Assembly (NCBI GenBank): GCA_947172415.1
Contig: OX359190.1
Coordinates: forward strand, 3,162,001 to 3,226,000
Origin: Chondrosia reniformis
Taxonomy: Eukaryota > Porifera > Demospongiae > Chondrillida > Chondrillidae
DNA: 64,000 nt
Reading direction: 5' to 3'
In this document: positions 1-11,294 of the stretch, piece after piece
Numbering within the stretch: the first letter of the stretch is position 1
Layout: every line of letters begins with the position of its first letter
The notes under the pieces: generated by a model
What the model was told of the DNA's origin: nothing
The model's database searches: none
What the model saw: the letters and a program-made list of their open reading frames with translations, nothing else
Made by a program: the position numbers and the translations under genes

Positions 1-108
1 AACATTCCTAACAGCACCTAAGAGCTGCTGCTGTATCGATTCTTCTCTCCAAATGCTCAATAACGCAGTCACTTCGTCGTCCGTCCAAGTTCGTCCTCGC
101 TCCGCCAT
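1..108 (-). CDS. Myb/SANT-like (trihelix) DNA-binding protein, 5' part
   Basis: Reading leftward from the ATG at 108-106, 36 codons stay open to the window edge. They begin MAERGRTWTDDEVTALL and continue with SIWREESIQQQLLGAVRN. The W-T-D-D-E-V...L...W pattern followed by 'IQ.QL.G..RN' is that of the Myb/SANT-like or trihelix domain found in transposon-associated and solo Myb-like proteins of fish, cnidarians and sponges. The rest of the gene is outside the window. The start sits in an AAGATGGCGG context. A block of repeated TTCGAC motifs lies just upstream (129-250). It could be a Harbinger-type accessory Myb protein or a host factor; the visible part cannot decide. Confidence 0.7.
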   Translation of the reverse strand, partial: MAERGRTWTDDEVTALLSIWREESIQQQLLGAVRNV

Positions 109-128
109 CTTTATCTCGCTTTCGTAAT

Positions 129-250
129 GAGCTAAACTGGGTTCGACCCTGCTTCGTACATGGGTCGAACTCGCTTGCTAACCCGGGTTCGACCCGCTTT
201 TGCGGTTTCTTGTGAACGATTTAACTCGGGTTCGACTCGGTTTCGACCCA
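129..250. repeat. Cluster of GGGTTCGAC-type motifs upstream of the Myb-like gene
   Basis: At least five copies of GGTTCGAC or its relatives, in both orientations, fall within about 120 bp: GGGTTCGACCC, GGGTCGAAC, GGGTTCGACCC, GGGTTCGACTC and GGTTTCGACCC. The cluster lies between the Myb-like start codon and the stop of the CACTA-like remnant. Such arrays suit binding sites for an element's own DNA-binding protein, or subterminal transposon repeats. That use is inference. Confidence 0.55.
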
Positions 251-920
251 CTTTTGATGCCCATGTGAAAACGGTATAAAAGAGGCAATGGCCTTCTTTA
301 TGGACTGATAGGGAAAGACTTTAATAGGTCTACAAACAGAACCAGATTTTGTTTGAACAGTTCTCATTAATTGGGCTCCATACTCTTTTCTTTTTTGGGA
401 GTGTGGGTGGTTGGGAAGTGCTTTGTATACACAAGATAAAGCATAAAATTTATTATTTCGCTTGCAGTAATCGAAAGAGTAAACAGCAGCACACTTTGGA
501 CATATCACATATTCAGTAAAATTCTCATTTTCTATCAGCAAACACTTGTGCAATGCAGCTTTTGTGAGTGGCATTGCATTAGAAAAATCTTGCAACGGCA
601 CACACTGAAAGGCAATAGCTATGGCAACACAAAAGGCTTTCAAATATTTCAAAAGTGACAAAAGAGCTGCACTTGAAAATCTATAAGTTGCCTGCCAAAC
701 AAGTAAGAAGTGAAAGAGTTGTAAAAAAGGCATTGGAAATGCTGTTTCACTGGCAAATGTGTCTTCAGTTCCATTATCTGACTCCTGACTACTATCGCAC
801 TGATCAAATTCATAAGTTGATTCTCTTTCTGACTCAGATTCAGAGCTGGAGGTGTCTTCAGCAAACATCTATAGAAATAGGATTTTCTCAGGCTAGATAA
901 CATAAAAGTCTTAGACTATA

Positions 921-2012
921 CAGTGGGGATTAAAAGTAATAAGCCATGTAACACGCGTTTACACGAGAGTACTCGAATGTATTCGAATGTACTCGCACGA
1001 GTAAAATGTTGAAGGTGCTAATTTCAACAAAAATCGTCTGCCTCTAAAGTTAATTCTTAGGCTTTACTTATTTTTGAAAGCAATTCAAATCGCTTGTTAC
1101 GGTATTTGAATTCTTCCTTGCGAACGCAAAATCGTCACAATATATTTTTCCTTTCTTGCCAAAGACGAACGATTCTCTCCTACTCCTACGAGGCCTACTC
1201 GAGCGATTGTAATATACACAATCTCTCTACACACCTATAATGCGTTAATAGGCACGTTGAATTATACTTTAGAGTCAGTTTGAGTGTCTACTTATTTTAA
1301 AAAGCAATTCAAATCATGCCAACACACTTGTCACGGTATTTGAGAGAGAGAATCGTTAGTCTATGGAAAGAAGGAAACAGTATATTATCTATTGTGACGA
1401 TTTTGCGTTCGGAAGGAAGAGTGACTTTAGTTTTAAAGTCACTGCCAGGAGATGAGCTACATGATGAATTGAAGGAAGAGTGACAACTCGAGCGACTGTG
1501 CGTAAATGGATATTTCGTTGGCAACATTGCGGCCTTTATGATCAATATCAAGGCGGGAGACCTTCGAAAGTCACAGCCAAGATGGCAGCATTTATGGAGG
1601 CAGAGCTAAAAAGGGATGATGAGACAACCTCAGCTGAACTGGAGTGATCATTGGCAAGGAAATTCGGTGTTAAATCGACCACCATTGCACGATAGCGTCG
1701 GGTGTTTAGTCTTACGACAATTTCCATTCCAATATCGATCTCGAATAAGTCGCCAACGATATGTTTGACGTTAATTCGATGTATCTTGCGGCGATCTTTT
1801 GATTCCAGCCACTGTACAGAGATTTCCTTCGCTTTTCTCGATATTCTGAAGCTTGCAATCTTAAATTTCACACCAAAATGTATGCGCGCTATATAATATA
1901 ATCATTGCGCCGAAGGTGTTAACGATTGCGAGTATTATTTTACTCGTACGAGTACTCGAAGGGCACGCGAGTAGCATGCGTTTACATGGTTTATTACTTT
2001 TCATCCCCACTG
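921..2012 (+). mobile_element. Tc1/mariner-type element with terminal inverted repeats
   Basis: Both ends begin CAGTGGGGAT and stay similar for about 35 bp as inverted repeats (left AAAAGTAATAAGCCATGTAA, right AAAAGTAATAAACCATGTAA in the opposite sense). TA dinucleotides at 919-920 and 2013-2014 are the expected target duplication. The total length is 1092 bp. The ends also carry ACTCG/CGAGT-rich subterminal motifs. The inside holds only a transposase N-terminus, so the element is not autonomous. It is inserted in the CACTA-like remnant. Confidence 0.85.
1316..1695 (+). pseudogene. Tc1/mariner transposase N-terminal helix-turn-helix fragment
   Basis: From the ATG at 1316 the frame reads MPTHLSRYLRERIVSLW, the typical first helix-turn-helix of a Tc1/mariner transposase. 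It then breaks at an extra stretch of about 60 bp (1420-1480) flanked by GGAAGAGTGAC direct repeats. After this the homologous frame resumes as 'VTTRATVRKWIFRWQHCG' and 'GGRPSKVTAKMAAFMEAEL', then hits a stop. No DDE catalytic domain follows. A short inverted copy of 1383-1414 lies at 1116-1143. Confidence 0.6.
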
Positions 2013-3182
2013 TACATACAAGAAGCTGCAATGGTGATTTCAGAGGATAATACAGGCTGCTAGATTAATTCAAATACCTATGTATGCAGTCTTCTGAAGA
2101 AAGGGAAAGCGAGGCAGCTAGCCGTGAAGGAGAAAAGGAGGTAGCCCTGAAGAGAGGGAAAGGGAGGCAGCCGTGACGAGAGAGAAAGGGAGGCAGCCAT
2201 GAAGGAAAAAGAAAATTGTATATTAACAGGACATGTGTTAGCTCTGTGTAATCCATGTACAGTGCTACATGGGGCAAAATATAGTGCGCAGAGCACATGA
2301 AGCACTAAATACGCAGTGTATAATTCATAAACTAAAGTTATATGGTCTAGTACATGAGCAAGGACATGTGGGGATTCCCGGGGGTCCATTTAAGATATAT
2401 ACCCCTTTAGATCTAGACTTGATGGAGTGTCTTCAAAGGCGTATGGCAATTTTAGATTTGCATATTGTTTCTTGCATTAATTAATACTTTCATTATGATT
2501 GATACACACATGAAAAAGTTAATAACAACATAAACTACTAATTGTTACCCTGCTTAGGCCTGGTATACAGTATGCAGTAACTGCGTCGATCATGTACATA
2601 TGTATCCAGAGTGACTTTTTTCAAGGGAAATGTAGTTTAATTTAACTTGTAAAGTTTTATTTTAGGCATATAATCTTTACACATCATAAGGTATAACTGA
2701 ATAGTTGGCCGTGGGATTAGGGAATTTCTAACTGGCTTGAAAAAGAGTGTATGGAAGGCTACTCGACTACTATAGAGACCTAGTCACGCCTAAACGACAT
2801 TAATTTATCATTTTAAGCTTTTGAATTTTTGTGAGCCTCTGTCTTCTGTTAGAGAGACACTGCAGGGTGTCTCTTTTAACAGTCAGACCGAATATGTAGC
2901 TATAAACGTACTCACAGTGGATGAAGATTCCTCGCCGGTACGACAACAGCTATCACTTAAATCCATAGCCTGCTCAATAAGTCCTCCTTTAGTAATAAGT
3001 GGAGAATCTACGTCAAACGTAGAGTCGTCGCTTGAACTATACTGGCTTAGGTCAAACTCCTTCTGCCATTGCTTCGTTTGTACATCGAAATACTGATTTT
3101 TGTGAAGATAATATGTCCGAGGAGCAACGATTTGAGAACAATGAGGACAAAACTTTCCTCCTTTATCATTAGTGCTACTCAT

Positions 3183-4685
3183 AATACCGTTTTTGGAACT
3201 TATAGTATACCCACAACCGTTGTTCTTCGGAGCGTTTAAAGACGAAACATCATTATAAACGGCCTTGTTGACGGACTCGTGTTAACCCGTATATTCTTAC
3301 CACGGGACCGTGACGTATCGTATCGTTAAAACGCCGTGTATACTCCCGTCAGCCTGGCATGCCACGAATTTCGTGAATACCCGTTCACAAAGGCAGTTTT
3401 CCCTGTGATTGTTAAATTGGTTATAGCATCCTTTGGCTTAATTGATTTATGTATCGTATATAATCATCTCGCTTCGTATCATTGTCTTATAATCGTCTCA
3501 CTTCGTATCTTATTAATGTTTTATTTAATCGTTTCACTTCGTACGTATTGTATTATACAATTAATGTCTAATATAAGTCTTAAGCGTGAAAACAGCTTTT
3601 CAGGGCTCTTTGCATAGTAGCTATAACATGATTCGCTTCTCTAGCTATCGTCGACTACTTATTTTTTACGTACCTTTTGTTAAAAAATAGTTCGTATGCA
3701 GCAACTCTTGCAAAGCCGCAGTTGAACTTCAGAGCAATCTGATTATCGACTGATATCCCTCTTGGCTTTTTGGGGGGGGCATAATCTTCTCTGTTAAAGA
3801 CGAAAATTCGAAAATTGGCGATCCTTAGTGTGAGTAACACCTTACGGCAATCCTCCAGCACTTGCGTCAACGTATAGTATACCTGTATATAATATCCCAG
3901 CTACACAACTTTTGCGCAATATTAACATCCGGCTCTAAAATTTCACCGTTTGCGTTTCAAATGTGTAAATCATACCATGAATAAACTTATTTGCTAATGA
4001 AGATGATTTAAATGTTAAGAAATGGCGTCTGTTGCAGAAATGAAGGAAAATTGCCTATGTGCTTAAGTTAGAAGATCCTCATAGTCGTGTAGTCACCTAT
4101 CTGCTGGTGCGTATTTAAATACATTTTCTTGAAAGTAACCCTGTACAGTGTGCATGCACGCTATCTATGATAACCGAATCGGATTTGTTGTAAGTTTGCT
4201 AGTAATGAGTACGTACAAAGCCTGACTTAAAGTTTTTTTGAACTATTTTGCTAAATCCTAGAATAAGTTGTTCCCCTGTTACAACAAAAAGCGGTTTGGC
4301 GTATTTGTGGAGGGTTCACCATTGAGTTAACATGTTGTGTACCAGAGTATACCTAAATCACTTGTAACCTTTTGAAGAAATAATCTTCGGAAGTCAAATT
4401 TCTGAAGTTACCCCATTTCCAACATGACCTTACATTGTAAAGGCCTACTAATGTGCTTCAATCTGATGCCAAAATAATACCCTAGGATAAGCATGTAAAA
4501 ATTTGTTCGCTTTGTGTCACTGCTATCTTATTCTGTACAGAATGTCCTATCTTAAGAAATTTGCATGCATTATATATTAAGAGACTTAACTATTATAATT
4601 GTGACTATTGCTGTTGTATGATGATAAATAATTGTTTAGCCTAGATCTGTTATTTGCAGACAGTTCTCTAATATGAGTAAATTGT
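3183..4685. other. Upstream region of the CACTA-like remnant; no gene recognised
   Basis: I recognise no coding region. At 3467-3545 a motif of the type TC(T/G)C(A/G)CTTCGTA recurs three times about 35 bp apart, which could be subterminal repeats of the CACTA-like element. A minus-strand open frame of 71 codons (3870-3655) contains an APPKKPRG stretch but matches nothing I know. Confidence 0.4.
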
Positions 4686-6038
4686 TTAAAATGTTACAGT
4701 ATTTCTTGGGTGAGGAGTAGTAGGCAACGGACAAGTGACATCTTTATATTCATCAGAGCAAAATTGTCTGATTTTCTCATATAGATACCACTTCCTTTCA
4801 TTGGTCATTCCTGGAGGTGGTATTGTCAGAGGAAGTTCCTCAGCTTGTGGATGCCAATTATTCTGAAAAAGGTCGAAACGTTCCTCCACTAAGGTAGCTG
4901 TCTTTTTGCAAAAAACTGACCCTGGTGCACTGCTGGTGAAGCGAAAGTGATGATATTGCTTGATGTTTTTTATTCTTTTGCAATGCTGCTGAAAAAAAGA
5001 CTTCCAGTCGTTAGTAGGAACAAGCACATTATCACCATCAGCAACACGTTGAGGATAATTACACGAGGCAGATTTGCTCACCACCTCTGCCACTTTCTTC
5101 ATCGAGCACACTTTTGTCCCTCGGAATAAGCATTTAAATAATGCAAAGCACCAGTCAGGAGCAAATTTTGTATGTCTTACATTGTCAGCACAGGTCGGAC
5201 ATTGGCTTCATTACTACAATTTGTGGTACAACTGTTTGCCATAAATTGCAAAAATGAGAGTAGCCAATGGTTTTGATGCCCTGCATATCCTCACCCGCGA
5301 TTAGGTACTTCTTCCATATGGCCTTCTTTTGTTGTACTTTAAGGTAGTAATTTCAGGTCAGAGCACGAGTATCCTGGTACTCTGTCTGGCAACAGTAAGG
5401 CAGTTTCTTCAGCGAGGTTATGAAGGAACATGAGTACAAATTGGATCGATTTGAAACGTGACACATTATGTGGTTTCTTACCGGCGTTACCATGGATACG
5501 TGGAACTAATCCCACTTTCTTATGGTGTTCAGCAAGATTTCGAAGTCGTTTGTGGCTTATATAGAACAGCTGACAAAAGGTGGGTGACAAATCTGTTGCC
5601 CTGAGTAGAAAAATTGACTATACGAATGTTTGCGAGATTTAGTGGGATGTCCAGAAAAAGTCGAAACATTAGAGCTATAATTTGTAAAGGCAGAGAGTTG
5701 ACCTAATATCGCCATATTAAGCTCTGCATGAGAAAACTCTACACAGTCCTCACGCATGCTGCAAAAGTGCTCTCATGAAATTGATGTAGAGCAAGGTCCA
5801 ACCTTGTAAATTGTACATTAGAGGTGTCTAAGCTGCTGTCTTCTCTGACAGTTACTGTTCTAACAGAGGTTAGAATGCATGAATTCACCTGTACATCCTT
5901 GTCTAACATCATTTTTTCACTATCAGATTCACTACTAATGTCATCATTTTCATAACCATTTTTATCCAATGTGTTAACTACTTCACTGTCCACCATAGGA
6001 ACTGTATATATCTGCAGGACACTGAACATGTCCTTCAT
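4686..6038 (-). pseudogene. Multi-copy transposon-type protein (uncharacterised family), degraded
   Basis: Minus-strand blocks in successive frames line up with one long protein family of many copies in cnidarians and sponges. In order: 'KDMFSVLQIYTVPM' with an acidic tract (6038-5739); 'REDCVEFSHAELNMAILGQL' (5757-5557); 'KRLRNLAEHHKKVGLVPRIH' and 'LLLPDRVPGY' (5590-5339); a piece reading 'GYSHFCNLWQTVVPQ' and 'MKPMSDLC' then an in-frame stop (about 5340-5200); 'KFAPDWCFALFKCLFRGTKV' (near 5150); and 'YHHFRFTSSAPG' and 'PPGMTNERKWYLYEKIRQFC' (5111-4686). At least four frame breaks and one stop make this a dead copy. I know no established function for the family; its copy number suggests a transposon. 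Confidence 0.65.
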
Positions 6039-6419
6039 TTAGTGTTTTTTTTAATTTCCTCCCTTCGAATTCTCCACGAAATTTCCATCTTTACTACATC
6101 GTTATCATGGCTTGCCTTCACAAAATAGCTTTTGAGCATAGCCTGATTTTTTTCATTTGATAACTGATCTTCACAATGTAAATCCTTTTATTTAAAAATA
6201 TGTGAATATATTTAATAATTTATAAATTGATAATTACACATACATACTTATTTACTTACTATTTCAATCTTCAAAGGTTTCTTTTCTGTCAGTTTTCTCT
6301 TTTTGACGTAGATTCCTCATCAGTTAATCCATTATTACTAATGTTTCCTGCTCCTCTGTTGTTTTCTTATATTCTCTGTTGTGATCTTATAGCTTCAGAA
6401 ACACCAGACTATAGTACAT

Positions 6420-6722
6420 GTATCAAATTGCTACATAGGGTTTAAGTGTGCTCTTTCTGCACACTATAATGGTTGAAGTGTGCTGTTTCAGTACACTATG
6501 TCAAATTGATACTGTGTAAGTGGTGAAATGAGCATATTTAGCACATTATCAAGTGTGATAATTTAGCAGATATGTTAATATTCTGAGTATAAGCATTTTA
6601 GTGTGTTGTTACAGCACACTTAGGAGTGTTAAAATAACACATGTGTTTAAGTTGCACTGTATAGGTGCAAACGTGTGTCATTTTAGCACATGTGAAATTA
6701 GCACACCCGTTTTTACAGTGTA
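6420..6722. repeat. Degenerate GTGTGCT/AGCACAC array
   Basis: Short motifs such as GTGTGCT, GCACACT, TTAGCACA and GTGTTA recur in both orientations across 300 bp, ending with CCCGTTTTTACAGTGTA. The end resembles the CACTGTAAAAA termini of some short inverted-repeat elements, but I found no matching left end. It abuts a pogo-type terminus. Confidence 0.45.
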
Positions 6723-6789
6723 GGGACAACCTCCAAACAAAGGACAAAAGGCCCAGTCCTAAAGTGTCCTTTCTTCAGAGGTTCGACTG
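6721..6789. mobile_element. Right end of a pogo/Tigger-like element
   Basis: The stretch reads toward ...CCTAAAGTGTCC...CAGAGGTTCGACTG followed by TA at 6790-6791. The same right-end pattern (CCTAAAGTGTCC...CACTG-TA) closes the complete element at 44522-45036. The left end is missing. Confidence 0.5.
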
Positions 6790-6791
6790 TA

Positions 6792-7090
6792 TAACTGTTT
6801 TATGAAGAAAAAGTATTACATATATAGTTCAGAAGCCAGTTTTCTGGCTCCTAAATTCCGGTCTATCATTTTAATGATCAATCGATCGATTTGAAAATTT
6901 GTATGTCAAGGCCCTAAGCTCTTACAAATATAACCATGGCCATCAAAAGCTGCCCCTCCCATATATATATTTCCCTTTCCTGCTGGCCAATCTTCATCAA
7001 GAAATCAAAATTGGTCCAAAAGAACAATGCTTCTGGAAAGAATATTAATAAAAGGCCTACAAAAGCAAAAGCAGCAACATGCAAAAATGG
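6792..7090. repeat. Old interspersed repeat, second copy near 15.1 kb
   Basis: TTTTATGAAGAAAAAGTATT followed by ACATAT at 6800 recurs almost unchanged at 15102-15127, and GGCCATCAAAAG near 6940 recurs near 15794. In the second copy a pogo-like element (15135-15754) interrupts the shared stretch. Identity outside these blocks is low. Confidence 0.4.
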
Positions 7091-7129
7091 AAGGTTTAAC
7101 AGTTGCGGTACAAATCATAATAAAGTAAT

Positions 7130-7440
7130 GTTCTACGCCCGTATCCGTACACGTAGCCGTATACGTACTATGGACGTAGCTTTTAACGGCTACGGGCGTA
7201 GTTTTAAACGTCTACGCCCGTATCCGTAGATGCACTACGCTCGTACCAGTAAAGAAGTATGTCCATACCCGTAGCACGACTACGCCCAAACCAATTAAGA
7301 AGTACGTCCGTACTAGGTTACGTGTACACCCACAGCCATACTAGACTATGTGTACATGTGTACACCCACAGCCATACTAGACTATGTGTACATGTGTACA
7401 CCCATAGCCGTACTAGACTACGTATTCGCTCGTATAGCTA
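7130..7440. repeat. CGTA-rich degenerate array (left)
   Basis: Variants of ACGCCCGTATCCGTA, CCGTACTAG and CGTACCAGTAAAGAAGTA repeat many times. A 47-bp stretch beginning GTGTACACCCACAGCCATAC is repeated in tandem near 7320-7410. A similar array lies at 10850-10990 in the same orientation. The array starts just before the Tc1-type transposase remnant. Confidence 0.6.
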
Positions 7441-7507
7441 TCGATCAATGACAGTAACAGTAACGTTTCTTGGAAATCTACTAACATTGTTTCATTAAGT
7501 GATTTAT

Positions 7508-8491
7508 ATGGTTTATTCAGATTATGTCAAACAGAGAATCCTCTTCTATCACCGCTCTGGAAAGAAATATGCAGGCATCAGTCACTGTCTGTCAGAAGAA
7601 GGGGATAAAATAAGCAAAGCTGGTGTCTTTAAGTTTCTTAGGCACTACCTAAACAGTGGCAAAATTGCCCGTGAACCTGGAACAGGTCAAGCTTCAAAGG
7701 CCACTCCCACTATTCATCATCTCATAGAAGAGCAAATGCAAAGGAATGATGAAGCAAAAGGATTAGAACTCCAGCAGTCAGTCTATTGAAAGAAGGAGGG
7801 ACTGAAGTGTCTGTACCTACTGTTCGTAGATGGAGGAAAGACCTTGGCTGGACCTCTAAAGGCACAAGCTACTGCCAGATGATCCGTGAGGTAAATAAGC
7901 AAAAGAAGATTGCAATGGGCCATCCAAATCAAAGATGTGACATTTGAGGATTTAATTTACACGGATGAGACAAGTGTACAGATTGAAATCCACCAGTGGA
8001 CGTAAGCCACGATACAAGCCTAAACCAAAGCATCCAGTAAAGGTTCATGTGTGGGCTGGTATCAGCCATCGTGGTAAAACAAGCTTGTGCATATTTGAAG
8101 GAAAAATGAATGCCCCATTGTTTATATGTATTCTAAGGTCATCTCTTCTTCCTTTCATTAATGATATCTATCCAGATGGCGATCGCTTTGTTCAGGACAA
8201 TGACCCCAAGTATTGCTCAAGGCTGGCAAAACGTTCTATGAAGAAGAGGGAGTAAACTGGTGGCCAACACCTCCTGAATCCCCAGACCTTAATCCTATTG
8301 AGAACCTTTGGCATGAGCTAAAGGAATACATCAGGAGAGAGACAAAGCCCACATTAAAGGCACAACTTATATTAGGAATCAAGGAATTTTGGAAAACTGT
8401 CACTATTGAAAAATGCCAGAGGTATATCGGACATCTAAAGAAAGTTAGACCTGAGATAATTCACTGCAAGGGAAGTGCAACAGGATATTAA
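7508..8491 (+). pseudogene. Tc1/mariner-family DDE transposase, frameshifted
   Basis: Four pieces in order form one transposase. The helix-turn-helix start is YSDYVKQRILFYHRSGKKY (7508-7786). Next come 'VSVPTVRRWRKDLGWTSKG' and, in another frame, 'LIYTDETS', the first catalytic Asp. 'KVHVWAGISHRGKTSLCIFE' and 'FVQDNDPKYCSRLAK', the second Asp, fall in 7965-8255. 'PPESPDLNPIENLWHELK', the C-terminal catalytic motif, falls in 8213-8491. At least three frame breaks separate them. The original product would have been about 320 residues and would have cut and pasted its element at TA sites; this copy cannot. Confidence 0.85.
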
Positions 8492-9324
8492 CATTCCCAG
8501 ATGCATGTGATTTGACTTCAATATTATCCTTTTTTGTAAACATTTATTCATATTCCATCGGGATTCACTTAGTCTGTAAGATCATCCAAATCTAAGCAAA
8601 GTATAGGCATGTAAGTAGCTACTTCGTCTTGATGTTATAAAAATTGACACTTTATACCTTTGTCAAAAGTAATTTTTAGATTAAGTATCGTGTGGCACAA
8701 GTAAGTAACCTCTAAACAACGTTACACTCATCTGCGTTTCCATTAAAAGAGAAATATTATAGCTAGAATTCAAAGACCAACGTAGGACTCCTTATAGCCA
8801 GCCATCGGATACTGATTGAAGCTGTTTCTACAATCGTACATATATTACCTTCGATAAAGGACAAGGACGATTTTCTTTTAAAAAAAGACTAATGTATCAA
8901 TTTATACTAAGAAATATTAAGTCAACTGAAGGTAAGTTTCTCTACGTCAGCAGAAGTTCTCCATATTCATTATGGTTACTGACCCTAAATGGTTAATGTC
9001 TACATTAATATACACTTTGTGTCAATTACAATAGCAACTTAAATTCTAATCTAGTGTTTACCGATTGTTGCAATTTTTTCTTAGTTGACTTTGCCAATAT
9101 ATACGACAAGTTTTTCATTTCTTTATCTACTACCACATGGTAGCTCTATATATGGAATTTGATTGAATTGTGTAAGTAGGGAGTCAGCCATTTGGTATTT
9201 GTGAATTTGTGGTTAACTTCAAAATTAAAAATCAAGACACTGTTTATATAGCCAAAGCAGTAGGTACACAAATAGAAATAGTTTGTAGGTTCTCAATAGA
9301 CTGTTTCATGCATAAAAAGGATAG
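8492..9324. other. AT-rich spacer, nothing recognised
   Basis: Between the Tc1-type pseudogene and the BEN pseudogene, whose 3' ends face each other, I see no open frame, repeat array or inverted repeat of note. Confidence 0.5.
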
Positions 9325-10790
9325 CTAACTAAACTTGTTTATTTCTAAGGCCTGAGCAACAGCATCCTGGGCAGTGGCCCACTTTTTCTCATATTCCTCA
9401 GGACAGCTCCAGTACCTTGGGAACAGTTTATACAAAATTGTTTTCAGTTCTGCCTGAGGTAATGCTGGTAAGTCCTACCATCCTCTTGGAGTACATCTAC
9501 GCAAAATTTCATCACCAAAGAGGGCTTCTCTTGCCACCTTAACAGCCAATACTCCAATCTTGGATTCAGTCTGTAAATCAGGATATCGCTGCAGAACATC
9601 CTGAACAGATGTAAGGCAAGCTTTGTTGATGTCATCAGATGACAACTCCTATATTTTGTGCTCACTGAAGGTATGGGAGCACATTGTGTTGCTGGTAGCG
9701 ATTGTTGGTCTCTAACATGGTGGTAATCTCTTTCATTTAGGGCCTGAGACTGATTGAAACTCCATTCGTCCTGTACCAGTCCTACACCATACTGTGTATG
9801 TGCAGGTATCAATGGTGCTACATGTTGTTGTGGCAGTAGCTGCTCTGGTTCAGCAATACTCAGGGAGAACTGCTGTGGTGCAGGGCCATGGATGCACTGA
9901 GTAGTCTGGTTGTTTAGTTGTACCTAAATTTGCTGCACATCTTTATGCAGCTCCTTTATAGCACTCATCATATTTTTTAATGTGGCCTCCATATCTCTGT
10001 TAATTCGGCAACATTTGATGTTTCCTGTGCATTCCCATAGTCAGTCACATTCAGGATTTCTCCTGTTGGAACTTGGCTTTCTTTATCCTGATTTTTTGAC
10101 TGCTTCCTTTTTGGCTTAGACTTACGGGATTTAGCTGCACCATGTTTTCTTGCCAATGGTTGTTTTGGCACATCTGGAGTCCATTCAGGTGCTGAATCAT
10201 CTTCTTCTTCTACTGTCTGTTGTTCATCAGTTTCCTGGACTGGGTGAAGATCTGGTATCTCAACAGGTTTGTCCAACATATCAATCCCGGGATAGTCAAA
10301 CAATATTTCGTTATCATTATGTATGACATCAACTAAACCATCCAAAAATTTGTTTTCTTTAAGCTCAATATCACTCTTAGAACCTATCAGTGGAAAAAGA
10401 GTTTCCAGGATTTTATGCGCCAAATCCACCATATTGTTCTTGACAGTTTGTATAAACCTACCCAAGCTAATTAAAACACCAGTATAATTTCTTGTACCTG
10501 TTTTAATGTTGCATTGTTTATTCAAGATAGGAGGACAGGGTTCAATTATGTTCTTGATGTCCACAATACTGACACAGTCTTCCTCTGGCCAATACACAAG
10601 TGCATGATCCTCTGAAGGTATAGTTAGGAATGAGCAATGAGGTAAGTTTTGCTTCAGGGTAATTACTTCCAAAATGGAGCGAAGTTAACTCACTAGCCTT
10701 CTCTTGATTAGCCTTTTTTGCCAAACGGACGCTCATACTTAATATGTATCTTTCCTTCGTACACTTTATCGACTTGTAATTTGTAAGCAT
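9325..10790 (-). pseudogene. BEN-domain protein, frameshifted
   Basis: On the minus strand the N-terminal part reads 'ASELTSLHFGSNYPEAKLTS' and, one frame over, 'DHALVYWPEEDCVSIVDIKN', a short module usual in front of BEN domains. An acidic linker (PEWTPDVPKQP) and a basic, nuclear-localisation-like stretch (RKSKPKRKQSK) follow. Another frame holds a Gln-rich linker and the C-terminal BEN-like domain: 'DINKACLTSVQDVLQRYPDL', 'KVAREALFGDEILRRCTPRG', then a TAG where Gln is expected, then 'DLPALPQAELKTILYKLFP' and 'CPEEYEKKWATAQDAVAQAL', ending at 9325. At least three frameshifts and three in-frame stops make it non-functional unless spliced in a way I cannot see. BEN domains bind DNA or chromatin. 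Confidence 0.7.
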
Positions 10791-10849
10791 GTCTACAAAA
10801 CATATATATATATACGTATGTATTCAGGTTTAAACGATATATATGACTG

Positions 10850-10990
10850 GCAACTCTGTGACCCGTACCAGAAAATGCCTATATCCGTAGCCGTATACGC
10901 CCGTACCAATAAAGGAAAACACCCGTATCATGTACAGATACCATAGAACACCCGTAGCCATAGCCATAGAACGCCATACAGAACAGACAC
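10850..10990. repeat. CGTA-rich degenerate array (right)
   Basis: CCCGTACCAGAAAATG, TATCCGTAGCCGTATACG, CCCGTACCAATAAAGG and ACACCCGTAGCCATAG echo the array at 7130-7440 in the same orientation. The two arrays bracket the transposase and BEN pseudogenes. Confidence 0.5.
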
Positions 10991-11294
10991 ATACAAGGTA
11001 AAATAAATGCAGAGTCAGCTGATACATTCAGCAAGTACACAAAACACTTAGCTAAGGTCACACACACTACACTACCTGTCAGTCTACTACAATCAATAGG
11101 CTAAATGTCCATGTACAAACATTTTATAAATAAAATATACTATAAAAAGTCTAGGTAAAGCTTTCATTTGGTGGCAGCATTTCGTATCATTTCACTCTTT
11201 AGAACTATATACCCTTGCTTGCGTAACCGTATAGGCAATCGATATATGGAACATATGGATTTTCAGAGATCATTTTAGTGGAAGTTTTAAAGTG

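Larger units (their letters stand above)
221..3182 (-). pseudogene. CACTA-like (Transposase_21-associated) element protein, N-terminal remnant
   Basis: Two open blocks on the minus strand keep the order of a transposase family common in sponges and cnidarians. Block 1 (3182-2883) starts MSSTNDKGGKFCPHC and carries a CPHC...YYLHK zinc-finger-like start plus an acidic stretch. Block 2 (868-221) has an acidic serine-rich start, a hydrophobic 'LLVWQATYRF' segment, then 'YVICPKCAAVYSFDYC', 'ALPNHPHSQKRKEYG' and 'FPYQSIKKAI', which match the zinc-knuckle region before the catalytic part of CACTA (En/Spm-like) proteins. The catalytic domain is missing and the frame ends soon after 'IPFSHG'. A complete Tc1/mariner element sits between the blocks. 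This is a dead copy. Confidence 0.65.

Noticed and set aside
2065-2484. Overlapping frames near 2.1-2.4 kb
   Set aside because: They reflect a purine-rich GGGAAAGGGAGGCAGC-type repeat stretch and match no family.
7136-7498. Plus-strand frames rich in YTHSHTRLCVHV-type repeats
   Set aside because: They translate the CGTA-rich and GTGTACAC repeats and have no protein-like composition.
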